From Thermoflexia bacterium (lineage in GTDB: Bacteria; Chloroflexota; Anaerolineae; B4-G1; SLSP01), in NCBI GenBank assembly GCA_011192175.1, contig DUEJ01000107.1, positions 1 to 54,520 of the forward strand: a stretch of DNA of 54,520 bases, in the 5' to 3' direction. Below the pieces are notes generated by a model that was not told the DNA's origin, ran no database searches, and saw only the letters and a program-made list of their open reading frames with translations. The position numbers and the translations under genes were made by a program. Shown one piece after another: positions 34,009-42,221 of this stretch (position 1 is the stretch's first letter; the number at the start of each line of letters is the position of its first letter).

Positions 34009-35052
34009 CTATCTGCCGTTTTTTATCTGCCGAATGGCCCAGGCGGCATGTTCGCGGAGCAGGTCACTCCGGGGCGAGCTAACGACCTGCTCCAAATAGG
34101 GAATGGCGGCAGGATCGCCCCGGTTCCCCAGCACTACGGCCGCATTGCGCGCCAGTCCCTCCGGCGTCGCGCGCCAGAGGGGCGTCTGGCGGAAGCGCGC
34201 GCGGAACTCCTCCGCACCGAGCAGCAGGAGTTCTGGTAAGTACAACGTCGCCCCCGGCGGCGGGGACTCGTTGCGATGCACCGCCAACGGCTGGCGATTC
34301 CACGGGCAGATTTCTTGACAAATATCGCAACCGAAGAGATTTTCACCCAGCGCCGAGCGCCATTCCACCGGAAGACTACCGCGATGCTCGATAGTGAGAT
34401 AGGACAAACAGCGCCGCGCATCCAACTGCCCCGGGGCGACCAGCGCACCGGTGGGGCAGGCATCCAAGCAGCGCGTACAGCTACCGCAGGCAGGCAGCTC
34501 CGGTAGTGAGGTTAGCTCGCAATCTAAATCTAGCAGCGCCACGCCCAAAAAGAGATACGATCCCCAACGGGGATGGATTAAATTGGTATTTTTACCTAAC
34601 CAACCCAACCCCGCCGCCCGCGCCCAATCCCGCTCCAAAATTGGCCCGGTATCCACATAACAACGGGATAGGAAATCCCCTCTCTCCTCGGCAATCCGCG
34701 CTACCAATAATCTGAGCCGGCGCAGCAACCAGCGATGGTAATCCTCCCCCCAGGCATAGCGAGAGACACGCCCGTGCAACGGCGGCAACGGGGGATATGG
34801 TGCGCCAGCATAGGAAGCCGCCACCACCAAGACGGCGCGCGCCGTCGACAGAATGCGGCGCGGATCGGCACGGCGAGAGAGCGCCACAGGTCGCGCCAGG
34901 TAACGCTCCAGACCGCCGGCATACCCCCGTACCAGCCAATCGCGGTACGCTTCCCAGGTCGCCGCCGGCCCGACGGGCGACACGCCCACCACCTCCAGAC
35001 CCAAATCTAGCGCATAGCTGGATAGCTGCTCATTCGTCAACATAGTCTTCAT
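34009..35052 (-). CDS. queG: Epoxyqueuosine reductase QueG
   Basis: The gene encodes about 347 residues. The catalytic region is CYVDTGPILERDWARAAGLGWLGKNTNLIHPRWGSYLFLGVALLD. Two 4Fe-4S clusters are signalled by CGSCTRCLDACPTGAL and CDICQEICPWN, with a further Cys in ARRCLSYLTIEHRG. The C-terminus is HEAT-like (ARNAAVVLGNRGDPAAIPYLEQVV). It is a cobalamin-dependent reductase for the last step of queuosine synthesis at tRNA position 34. The start is uncertain: ATG 35052 and ATG 35043 are in frame and neither has a good ribosome site. An octamer array begins 12 bp upstream. Confidence 0.95.
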   Translation of the reverse strand: MKTMLTNEQLSSYALDLGLEVVGVSPVGPAATWEAYRDWLVRGYAGGLERYLARPVALSRRADPRRILSTARAVLVVAASYAGAPYPPLPPLHGRVSRYAWGEDYHRWLLRRLRLLVARIAEERGDFLSRCYVDTGPILERDWARAAGLGWLGKNTNLIHPRWGSYLFLGVALLDLDCELTSLPELPACGSCTRCLDACPTGALVAPGQLDARRCLSYLTIEHRGSLPVEWRSALGENLFGCDICQEICPWNRQPLAVHRNESPPPGATLYLPELLLLGAEEFRARFRQTPLWRATPEGLARNAAVVLGNRGDPAAIPYLEQVVSSPRSDLLREHAAWAIRQIKNGR

Positions 35053-35063
35053 CAAATTATAAA

Positions 35064-35110
35064 GCGAGAAAGCGGACAGGCGAGGGAGCGAGAAGACGAG
35101 AAAGCGAGAA
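35064..35110 (+). repeat. Octamer array, locus 4 (about 6 units)
   Basis: Units are GCGAGAAA, GCGGACAG, GCGAGGGA, GCGAGAAG, ACGAGAAA, GCGAGAAC. It is the most degenerate of the four arrays and directly precedes queG on its leader side. Confidence 0.8.
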
Positions 35111-35154
35111 CTATAAGGCGACTACCCGACTATCTGACTACCCCCGCCACCAAA

Positions 35155-35185
35155 AAAACGGGCCGGAGATCATCCGGCCCGTTTT
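35155..35185 (-). terminator. Intrinsic terminator of the lipoprotein gene
   Basis: AAAACGGGCCGGA and TCCGGCCCGTTTT form a perfect 13-bp stem with a 5-nt loop, 14 bp past the stop, followed by a T-run on the minus strand. Confidence 0.93.
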
Positions 35186-35198
35186 AGCTTACCGCAGT

Positions 35199-36335
35199 TT
35201 ACTCTTCACCCTCTATCATTATCAAGACCGAGACCTCCCCGGTATCGTCATCAGAGGAGATGGTTAATTGCAACGTGCGCTCATCCTTAGTCCAGGGGTC
35301 CATCACCAGACCTTCCATGCTCATGCCGCCCTCCGCCTTACTCCACCCGGCACTCACCAACTCCGCAGCATAGAAGTCAACCACCGTTTCAAAATCATCC
35401 CCCACCTCAAACGAGGTCATGCCCATCATCGTAGTCTGGTTGGTGGCATTCGGATAAGCGGGGATATCCTCTGGCAAGCCACCACTAGTTGCCTCTGCTG
35501 GCGGCTCAATGGTGATATCCGCATTGATGTCGGTAACATCCCAGGACATGAAGTATTTAGCCACCTTCTCGTCCCCCATCTCCAGGCCCTCCACTTCACT
35601 CTCCATGCGCACCGCGAAAGCCGGTAGATCCCCTTGATCGGCGATCCAGAGTTCCATCTTAGCGCTCTCAACCTCACCAACCTCTCCCGGAGCCATCCCG
35701 CCCGTAGCCTCCATCATCTCCAGCAACTGTTTATCAAGCAGATAATGGCGCGTGCGAATTCCATTGATGGTTTCCTTCCCTAGATACTCCGCCTCCTCCA
35801 ACATGTCTGCCTGGACATCATCCGGAGAAAAAGGTAGATTTTCTTCAAAGCTACTAACATCCTCATCCGAAATCTGGGTCTGCATCCACTCTCCGCCCAT
35901 CTGCATCCACTGCTGGTTGCCGATCTGGATAATCTCCATGCTATCGCCGTCAGCGGATAAGCCGCCGGCCATGACTATCCGGTGCGCAGCCGGCTCGCGC
36001 GTCGCAGACATCTCCATGCGCGTCTCTTCGATAGTGCCATCCTCTGCTTCAAAGCGCATAATCATGATAGTCCGGTAACTATCCAGCCCTTCCAGGGCCG
36101 CAGGATCAAGCTCAATCTCCCCCTCATCGGATTCTGCTTCGGGCGCGTCTTCTTCCTCTCCCCCCGCCCCTTCAGTCAGTTTTTCGGCATTTTCGGCTAA
36201 ATCCTCAGCCTGTTCAACTAATTCCTCCGCTTGCTCGCCTACTTCTTGCGCCTTTTCGGTCAAGCTGCCCAGGCTACAACCTAGCGAAAGCACCACCAAA
36301 ACCGTTAACAACCACCCTAAATACTGTTTTTTCAT
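35199..36335 (-). CDS. Acidic lipoprotein of unknown function
   Basis: The 378-residue protein has a lipobox (VVLSLGCS) and a heptad-like helical stretch rich in Glu/Ala (EKAQEVGEQAEELVEQAEDLAENAEKL, about 26-55). An acidic linker and a larger domain (about 85-275) follow. The domain's repeated M/E-rich beta pattern recalls the LppX/LolA-like lipoprotein fold. A C-terminal domain (about 285-378) begins LPEDIPAYPNATN and contains DFYAAELVSAGWSKAEGG, a pattern I know from secreted proteins of Chloroflexi without a named function. It has a strong AGGAGG site and its own terminator. I cannot assign a role. Confidence 0.85.
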   Translation of the reverse strand: MKKQYLGWLLTVLVVLSLGCSLGSLTEKAQEVGEQAEELVEQAEDLAENAEKLTEGAGGEEEDAPEAESDEGEIELDPAALEGLDSYRTIMIMRFEAEDGTIEETRMEMSATREPAAHRIVMAGGLSADGDSMEIIQIGNQQWMQMGGEWMQTQISDEDVSSFEENLPFSPDDVQADMLEEAEYLGKETINGIRTRHYLLDKQLLEMMEATGGMAPGEVGEVESAKMELWIADQGDLPAFAVRMESEVEGLEMGDEKVAKYFMSWDVTDINADITIEPPAEATSGGLPEDIPAYPNATNQTTMMGMTSFEVGDDFETVVDFYAAELVSAGWSKAEGGMSMEGLVMDPWTKDERTLQLTISSDDDTGEVSVLIMIEGEE

Positions 36336-36500
36336 AATTCTCCTCCTCAGAGATTACTCACTGCCCTCATTTACCAATACCGTGAAACGCAATAAATGTA
36401 TTCTAACAGAGTTATTCCACCTAGTCAATTTTTCGATGAGGTGCATCCCTCTTCCACGGGAGTATGCAATCCCATTCCTCGCTCCTCTTTCTGTAATTCC

Positions 36501-36528
36501 TTGCCCTTTCACCCATTAGTGCTATATT
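36501..36528 (+). promoter_or_regulatory. Promoter giving a near-leaderless transcript
   Basis: TTGCCC (36501-36506), 16 nt and TATATT (36523-36528) lie only 10 nt before ATG 36539. No Shine-Dalgarno is present between them. Confidence 0.65.
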
Positions 36529-36538
36529 GGCTCCCATT

Positions 36539-37696
36539 ATGAGTATGGAAGAGGAAATAAGAACAGTCCCTAACCGTCCCCATCGTCACTGTCCGGTCTG
36601 TGATGCCCGGGTAGCAGAAGGAGCTAAAACTTGTCTGATGTGCGGAGCCTCTCTAGATGATACGGAATCTCTAACGGCCCCGGCAACTGAAGCAGGAGTA
36701 CCTAAAAAACGGCTCACCTGGCACCGGCTGGCCATTCTAGGCGGTTTAACACTGGTCATTCTCACCACGGCGGTTCTATTGGGACTGAATCTCTCCCGTA
36801 AAACCTCCGTGGTACCCACCGCCACCGCCACCATCACTACCACCCCCACTATCACGCGCTCCCCTACCGTCACACCCTCTCCCCCCATCACCCCCTCACC
36901 ATTCCCCACCGCCACTCCCATTCCGCCAGAGGCCTATACTATCCAGGCCGGCGACACCTTGCTCTCCATCGCCTACAAATTCGATATGACTGTGCCGGAA
37001 TTAAAAGCCTTCAATTACCTGGAAGACGACACCATCGTAGTGGGCCAAGCGCTACTGATACCTCCGCCCACCCCTACCCCCGGCCCCACGCCGACTTGGG
37101 ACCCGGCCCAGCCCACGCCGACCTATGCGCCCTATCTACTCCACACCGTTAAACGCGGCGACACGCTCTCCACAATTGCCGAAAAGTATAACGTCAGCCT
37201 AGCTGATATTCGGTGGGCCAATGATATTCCCGCCGATTCCACCACGTTACAAGTAGAGCAGCTATTGCAAATTCCACAATACACACCTACCCCGGAAGCT
37301 CCACGGCCAGCTCTGGTTGAAGGCACACCTGCTCCGCGAGCCGGCTACGCATCTCCCACCCTACTCTATCCACCCACGGGGATGACTTTCACCGGCGCGC
37401 AGACGCTAGTTATGTTACAATGGACCTCCACCGGGATTTTAGAGGAAGAGGAGTATTACCGAGTGGAACTCATAACTCCCACCGGAGATAAATCAGCGAG
37501 CACTTATACTTACCTGCGCAGCACCGCGTGGCGGGTCCCGGAAGAGCTCTTCCCTATCCCCGAAATAGCCAATCGCACCTGCTCTTGGCGCGTGGCAATT
37601 GTCCGTCGCCGCGGCCCGGCGGCTAACCCAATCGATACAGTTATCAACCCCGCCGTGGAAGAGCGTACTTTTTTCTGGAAACCAGCACAACCATGA
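36539..37696 (+). CDS. Zinc-ribbon membrane protein with two LysM domains
   Basis: The gene encodes about 385 residues from ATG 36539; an upstream TTG would add four. A four-Cys zinc ribbon CPVCDARVAEGAKTCLMCG lies at about 18-36, then one membrane segment (LAILGGLTLVILTTAVLLGL, about 63-83). An extracellular Thr/Pro-rich stalk follows, then LysM modules YTIQAGDTLLSIAYKFDM (about 130-175) and HTVKRGDTLSTIAEKYNV (about 200-245). The C-terminal domain (about 275-385) has LLYPPTGMTFTGAQTLVMLQWTSTG, a fibronectin-like pattern. The topology puts zinc inside and LysM outside, so it may link the cell wall to a cytosolic partner. No ribosome site is seen; the promoter suggests leaderless translation. 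Confidence 0.87.
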   Translation: MSMEEEIRTVPNRPHRHCPVCDARVAEGAKTCLMCGASLDDTESLTAPATEAGVPKKRLTWHRLAILGGLTLVILTTAVLLGLNLSRKTSVVPTATATITTTPTITRSPTVTPSPPITPSPFPTATPIPPEAYTIQAGDTLLSIAYKFDMTVPELKAFNYLEDDTIVVGQALLIPPPTPTPGPTPTWDPAQPTPTYAPYLLHTVKRGDTLSTIAEKYNVSLADIRWANDIPADSTTLQVEQLLQIPQYTPTPEAPRPALVEGTPAPRAGYASPTLLYPPTGMTFTGAQTLVMLQWTSTGILEEEEYYRVELITPTGDKSASTYTYLRSTAWRVPEELFPIPEIANRTCSWRVAIVRRRGPAANPIDTVINPAVEERTFFWKPAQP

Positions 37697-37811
37697 CCCT
37701 CATTTGACACGCCAGACAAAGGAACCGCGTATGACCGCGAAATGTCGTCACCCGCGCTAAATGAAACCCCAGCCGCGGCTCAGTAGGAAATGGGTTTCAG
37801 GAGAAAAAATG

Positions 37812-37888
37812 GGACGCGGACCAGCACGGATGAACACGGATAAAAAATAGCCACAAAAATCCGCGCTCGGCAGCGTTCATCCGCGTCC
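37812..37888. repeat. GGACGCGGA inverted-repeat element
   Basis: The ends GGACGCGGA and TCCGCGTCC are perfect inverted repeats, with internal CACGGATGAACACGGAT and CAGCGTTCATCCGCGTCC. It is the same family as 32053-32132. Confidence 0.75.
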
Positions 37889-37920
37889 TATAAAAAATCA
37901 GGTTTCATAGGAGAAGATAT

Positions 37921-38439
37921 ATGCGCGTCAAAAATCGAGCCCAGACTCCTGTTGAATTTTTCTCACAGAGCTATCGGCTCTCCTGCACTTTTGATGCCCG
38001 TCGCCATTCTTTAGGAGATTTGCTCTATGCTACCACCTCAGCTTACTTGATGTTAGATAATGCCTACATTTCTCCCATTGACCATCCATCCCGTATCTCA
38101 GCCGACTATCCGCGTGTCATCATTATTAAAGAAAGCCTCACCTTTGCGCTAACCACTTACAGAGATGATGCGTTACGCCGCGATCAAAAATATGGCAGTT
38201 ACCTGGGTACCCAGCTAACTGCAGTTTTCATCACCCTCCCCCACTTTGACATCAGTGGTGAGCTACGCATCCCCGGTCGTTTTGATCCTCGCGTCCTGCT
38301 TAGTTCACAGACCGGCATGTTCATCACGTTACTCAACGTAACCGCGCGGTTAACCTCAAATCCAGAAATTACTTATCACGGGGAAGCCGCCATAGTAAAT
38401 AAAAACCAGGTCAGTTTCATGGGGTTATCTGATCGCTAG
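37921..38439 (+). CDS. Conserved-looking protein of unknown function
   Basis: The 172-residue protein is not recognised. It has no signal peptide or membrane segment. Visible patterns are SLGDLLYATTSAYLMLDNAYISPIDHP, PRVIIIKESLTFALTTYRDDALRRDQKYG and LPHFDISGELRIPGRFDPRVLL; the alternation looks like a beta-sheet domain. AGGAG lies 7 nt before ATG 37921. It ends 18 bp before the REC-MinD gene and very probably shares its mRNA, so it may act in the same process (pilus or polar assembly, or signalling). Confidence 0.8.
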   Translation: MRVKNRAQTPVEFFSQSYRLSCTFDARRHSLGDLLYATTSAYLMLDNAYISPIDHPSRISADYPRVIIIKESLTFALTTYRDDALRRDQKYGSYLGTQLTAVFITLPHFDISGELRIPGRFDPRVLLSSQTGMFITLLNVTARLTSNPEITYHGEAAIVNKNQVSFMGLSDR

Positions 38440-38457
38440 CGCGGGGGGAAATTAACA

Positions 38458-39540
38458 ATGGCACATATTCTGATAATTGATGATAACTATGAGATATTAG
38501 AGATGCTCAAGACGATCTTGGGACAGCGAGAAACACACCAAATATCGCTCTCCGCCAACGGGAAAGATGGTTTAGCTCAAGCCCTCAAGGAACGCCCAGA
38601 TCTGGCTATCGTGGATGTGATGATGCCGGAAATGAGCGGCTACGAGGTCGTGCGTCGTCTCCGAGCGGATTCAAATACGGCAGATATGGGCATCATCATC
38701 TTGACCGCACGCGGACAGGCCGTGGATAAAGCGGCCGCCCTCGAAGCAGGCGCAAGCCATTACATGTCAAAACCGGTCAATGCACAAGAATTATTGGAGG
38801 CAGTTAATAAGATTCTCACGGTACCTCCAGCGCAAAAAGGGTCTGTTCTCTACCCCGTTTTCAGCTTACGCGGAGGGGTTGGCGTCACCACCCTGGCTGT
38901 CAATCTCGCCTTGTTGCTCCAACATCTAAGCGCCACGGCACTGATTGATTTTTCACCCAACTCAGGACATTGCGCTTCGTATTTGGGGTTACGTCCCAGG
39001 CAACACTGGGGTCAGTTTATCCAGAAAGATACTGATTCAACCATTGGCAGCCTAACCATGAAACATCACTCCGGATTACGATTACTGGCCGCGCCGCCCA
39101 TCCCTATCCCCACAGAGCAACTCGCCGAAGCGACGGTGGAACTGCTGCTCGCCGTTTTACAAAAATACCTCCACTTTGTGGTAGTAGATATGCCTCCAGT
39201 ACTGAATAGCACCAGCACACTCATACTAGAAAAAGCAACTAGAGTAATCTTGGTAAGTGGCTCCGACTCTCCCGGCCTCCAAACCACACTACGCACTGTA
39301 CAAGCATTGCAAGAATACCATCATAAATTAGTATTGGTGCTCAACCACATTGCTCCTGGTCGCCAGTTACCCTTATCAACAGTACAACGCGCGCTCCACA
39401 TACCAATCACAGCCCAAATCCCCTATTACGCCCAAGAGATCGCCACTAAACAAGCCGGAGCTCCGGCCGTGCTCAGCCAACCAAAATCGCCGGTAGTGAG
39501 CAATTTGCAACAGGTTGTCCGCACCTTACTGCGTAAGTAA
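38458..39540 (+). CDS. Receiver-MinD/ParA-like protein (CpaE/TadZ type)
   Basis: The 360-residue protein joins a receiver (1-120; D53 in IVDVMMPEMSG, K105 in MSKPV) to a SIMIBI ATPase-like domain (130-360). The P-loop reads RGGVGVTTLAVNLA, with Val where ParA/MinD have the invariant Lys (KGGxGKT). CpaE/TadZ proteins of tad pilus systems also lose this Lys. Later motifs are VVVDMPPVLN (Walker B-like) and LVLNHI. CpaE/TadZ place the pilus machine at the pole. No tad pilus gene is present in the window, so a signalling or localisation role without a pilus is equally open. It follows the unknown 172-residue gene closely. Confidence 0.87.
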   Translation: MAHILIIDDNYEILEMLKTILGQRETHQISLSANGKDGLAQALKERPDLAIVDVMMPEMSGYEVVRRLRADSNTADMGIIILTARGQAVDKAAALEAGASHYMSKPVNAQELLEAVNKILTVPPAQKGSVLYPVFSLRGGVGVTTLAVNLALLLQHLSATALIDFSPNSGHCASYLGLRPRQHWGQFIQKDTDSTIGSLTMKHHSGLRLLAAPPIPIPTEQLAEATVELLLAVLQKYLHFVVVDMPPVLNSTSTLILEKATRVILVSGSDSPGLQTTLRTVQALQEYHHKLVLVLNHIAPGRQLPLSTVQRALHIPITAQIPYYAQEIATKQAGAPAVLSQPKSPVVSNLQQVVRTLLRK

Positions 39541-39681
39541 TTTGACAGTAGCCCTCCGCAGCCTGAGAGGGGAACAGCTCTATCCACCAAAAATCTCTTG
39601 AGAGCTGCGATTCGAGAACTTGAGGGCGCATCTGTAGGATCTCTGGGATCCAATAAGGAATTACCGGTCCACAAAAATAAA

Positions 39682-39706
39682 CCTTCCGTTTCCAGTAAGC
39701 GGAAGG
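39682..39706 (-). terminator. Terminator of the small membrane protein gene
   Basis: CCTTCCGTTT and AAGCGGAAGG form a 10-bp stem (one wobble) with a 5-nt loop, followed on the minus strand by TTTATTTTTG. Confidence 0.7.
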
Positions 39707-39794
39707 CTTATCAATTAAATCTCGTGACGTGGAACTGGACGGCTTCCTGGCCGAGTCGCTAACAGGCGCAGTTCAGGTAGAAACCTCTCCCCCG

Positions 39795-39962
39795 CTAGAG
39801 CTGGATACACCCCAAAACTACCAAAAAGAGCCCGCCTATTAACGACACATTGAGAAAAAGTAGGACTGAGAGCACAAACCGTTGCCAGGGAAGCAGTCCT
39901 AGCCCCAATCCTGACCGGGTTGCCGAATCATCCCTCCTCTTCTCCCGTAGCTCCAACATCAT
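39795..39962 (-). CDS. Small single-span membrane protein
   Basis: The ORF encodes about 55 residues from ATG 39962 or 39959, with AAGAGG upstream. A basic, polar N-terminus (ELREKRRDDSATR) is followed by LPWQRFVLSVLLFLNVSLIGGLFLVVLGCI, two short or one long hydrophobic stretch. A terminator 90 bp downstream supports that it is a real gene. I do not recognise the family. Its orientation is divergent from the glycosylase gene. Confidence 0.6.
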   Translation of the reverse strand: MMLELREKRRDDSATRSGLGLGLLPWQRFVLSVLLFLNVSLIGGLFLVVLGCIQL

Positions 39963-39995
39963 ATACCTCTTGAAATACATTTCACCTAAACTAAA

Positions 39996-40625
39996 ATGAG
40001 CATACCTCGACCAACAGAAAAAGTCAATAGGGCCTCGCGCTTACCACGCGAGTTCTATGCGCGAGCCACCCTCACCGTCGCGCGAGAACTGCTCAACAAA
40101 CGGCTGGTGCGGCTTTTGGATGGGGAACGACTCGCGGGGCGCATCGTGGAAGTGGAGGCGTATAGCGGCGCCGAAGATCAAGCTTCTCACGCCCGTTGCG
40201 GTAAAACGCAGCGCAATGCGGCCATGTTCGGGCCGCCGGGTCAGGCTTACATCTATCTGATCTACGGCATCCACCACTGCTTGAATTTGGTCACCGCCAC
40301 GGAAGGCTACCCGGCCGCCATCCTCATCCGCGCCTTAGAGCCGGTTGCAGGACTGCCCACCCAATGGCGCTTGCGCGGCCCCAAACGCTTCCCCCAGGAG
40401 CTAACCAACGGGCCGGGGAAGCTCTGCCAAGCGCTGGCAATCGACCGCCGGTTCGATCAAACCGACCTTTGTGCTCCGCAAAGCCCGCTCTGGGTTGAAG
40501 ACGCTGACGTTATCCACGCTTCCCGGCTGGTCGCCACTCCCCGTATCGGCGTTACGGGCGATGAGCGCGCGCGGAGCGTGCTCTGGCGCTTCTTCATCCG
40601 GGACAATGTCTGGGTGAGCAGATAA
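39996..40625 (+). CDS. 3-methyladenine DNA glycosylase (AAG/Mpg family)
   Basis: The 209-residue enzyme begins LPREFYARATLTVARELLNKRLVR and contains GRIVEVEAYSGAEDQASHARCGKTQRNAAMFGPPGQAYIYLIYGIHHCLNLV, the AAG active-site region with Glu-Ala-Tyr. ALEP and LTNGPGKLCQALAI follow, as in all family members. It removes alkylated purines from DNA to start base excision repair. No ribosome site precedes ATG 39996 and the leader is short, so leaderless translation is possible. A strong G8/C8 hairpin terminator follows. Confidence 0.94.
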   Translation: MSIPRPTEKVNRASRLPREFYARATLTVARELLNKRLVRLLDGERLAGRIVEVEAYSGAEDQASHARCGKTQRNAAMFGPPGQAYIYLIYGIHHCLNLVTATEGYPAAILIRALEPVAGLPTQWRLRGPKRFPQELTNGPGKLCQALAIDRRFDQTDLCAPQSPLWVEDADVIHASRLVATPRIGVTGDERARSVLWRFFIRDNVWVSR

Positions 40626-40652
40626 ATCAACCCAGGTACTTACATCAAAAAA

Positions 40653-40682
40653 AACGGGGGGGGAGATATCTCCCCCCCCGTT
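40653..40682. terminator. Terminator shared by the glycosylase and cDPG synthetase genes
   Basis: AACGGGGGGGG and CCCCCCCCGTT form an 11-bp stem with an 8-nt loop, preceded by a run of 8 A on the plus strand. Confidence 0.85.
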
Positions 40683-40704
40683 CGCGTTTCAAAACATGTC
40701 ACGT

Positions 40705-42021
40705 TTAAGCGAAGCGTTCCGCCAAAATATCTTCCAACGTGGGCTTGCCGATTACCTGTAATTCGTAACGCACGCGCTGCATAGGATGCTTGATCTTCAA
40801 GATACGCGTAAGGTCAATGGGCGTGCCGATTACCACCAAGTCACAAGGCGTACTGTTGATGGTCTCCTCTAACGCCTTTATCTGCTCTGCCCCGTAACCC
40901 ATCGCGGGCAAAACCGTGCCGGTATCCGGGTATTTCTCGTAAGTGTCCACAATCGAACCCACCGCGTAGGGGCGGGGATCGATGACCTCTGCCGCGCCAA
41001 AACGTTGCGCGGCCACGTAGCCAGCCCCGTAAGTCATGCCCCCATGCGTCAACGTGGGACCATCCTCGATTACCAAGACCCGCTTGCCCCGAATCTTCTC
41101 CGGATGATCCACGAAGAGCGGGGAAGCCGCCTCGATTACCGTCGCCTCGGCGTTTACCGCTTTCAGGCTCTGGTAAATTTCACGCACGCCAGCGTAATCC
41201 GCCGTATCCATCTTGTTGATCACAATCACGTCCGCCGCCCGGAAGTTAGCTTCGCCGGGATAATAGGAGAGCTCATGCCCCGCGCGGTGCGGGTCGGCCA
41301 CTACGATCCAGAGATCCGGGATGTAGAAGGGTAAATCATTGTTCCCCCCGTCCCAGACGATCACATCCGCCTCTTGCTCCGCTGCACGCAAAATCAGTTC
41401 GTAATCCACACCGGCATAGACAACTACCCCCCGATCAATGTGCGGCTCATATTCCTCACGTTCCTCGATGGTGCATTCATGCTTATCCAAGTCGGAGTAA
41501 TCCGCAAAACGCTGTACCGCCTGCTTAGCCAGATCACCATAAGGCATAGGATGTCGAATAGCAACTACGCGCTTGCCCATCTTTTGCAACAGATCACAGA
41601 CGCGCCGCGTAGTTTGGGATTTACCAGAGCCAGTGCGCACAGCGCAGACGGCCACCAGCGGCTTACTGCTCTTGAACATAGTAGCGTTCCCCCCCATCAT
41701 GCGGAAATCAGCGCCTGCTGCGTTGACCAAAGAAGCCTTGTGCATCACGTATTCATGCGGCACATCCGAGTAGGAGAAGATTACCTGATCAACTTTCTCT
41801 GCGGTAATCAGCTCAACCAGCTTTTCTTCGGAATAAATAGGAATGCCCGCCGGATAAAGTTCGCCCGCCAACTCCGGCGGATACCGGCGTCCCTCGATGT
41901 TAGGAATTTGCGTCGCGGTAAAGGCCACTACTTCGTAGCTCTCGTTACCCCGAAAATAGCTGTTGAAGTTGTGAAAATCACGTCCAGCCGCACCCATAAT
42001 TAGAACCCGAATTTTTCCCAT
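40705..42021 (-). CDS. Cyclic 2,3-diphosphoglycerate synthetase-like protein
   Basis: The 438-residue protein begins MGKIRVLIMGAAGRDFHNFN (Rossmann-like) and carries a P-loop CAVRTGSGKSQTTRRV near residue 126-141. It continues with VWDGGNNDLPFYIPDLWIVVADPHRAGHELSYYPGEANFRAADVIVINKMDTA and HGGMTYGAGYVAAQRFGA. This matches the bacterial branch of the cyclic 2,3-diphosphoglycerate synthetase family known from thermophilic methanogens. The bacterial role is not established and a GTPase or other ATP-dependent ligase role is possible. ATG 42021 has AGGAG 7 nt upstream. It is flanked by terminators and transcribed alone. Confidence 0.88.
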   Translation of the reverse strand: MGKIRVLIMGAAGRDFHNFNSYFRGNESYEVVAFTATQIPNIEGRRYPPELAGELYPAGIPIYSEEKLVELITAEKVDQVIFSYSDVPHEYVMHKASLVNAAGADFRMMGGNATMFKSSKPLVAVCAVRTGSGKSQTTRRVCDLLQKMGKRVVAIRHPMPYGDLAKQAVQRFADYSDLDKHECTIEEREEYEPHIDRGVVVYAGVDYELILRAAEQEADVIVWDGGNNDLPFYIPDLWIVVADPHRAGHELSYYPGEANFRAADVIVINKMDTADYAGVREIYQSLKAVNAEATVIEAASPLFVDHPEKIRGKRVLVIEDGPTLTHGGMTYGAGYVAAQRFGAAEVIDPRPYAVGSIVDTYEKYPDTGTVLPAMGYGAEQIKALEETINSTPCDLVVIGTPIDLTRILKIKHPMQRVRYELQVIGKPTLEDILAERFA

Positions 42022-42159
42022 AGCTTAGCTCCTTTTAAAATATATAGCTAACAGCAACTAGTAAGCCTGCTCATGCCCGTATTCTACCTCCCAGCAGAGA
42101 CCAGCTACTACTTTATCTGATTTCTATCATCCTCACAAGTGAAATTCCGAAACAAAAAC

Positions 42160-42187
42160 GACGCCAATCCTCACTTCGGAAGGCGCC
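42160..42187 (-). terminator. Terminator of the nusB-containing run
   Basis: An imperfect hairpin of GGCGCC and GGATTGGCGTC arms around GAAGTGA is followed by GTTTTTGTTT on the minus strand. Confidence 0.7.
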
Positions 42188-42221
42188 GCAAGCTCTCGGC
42201 ACTTAACTGAAAAACAATTTA

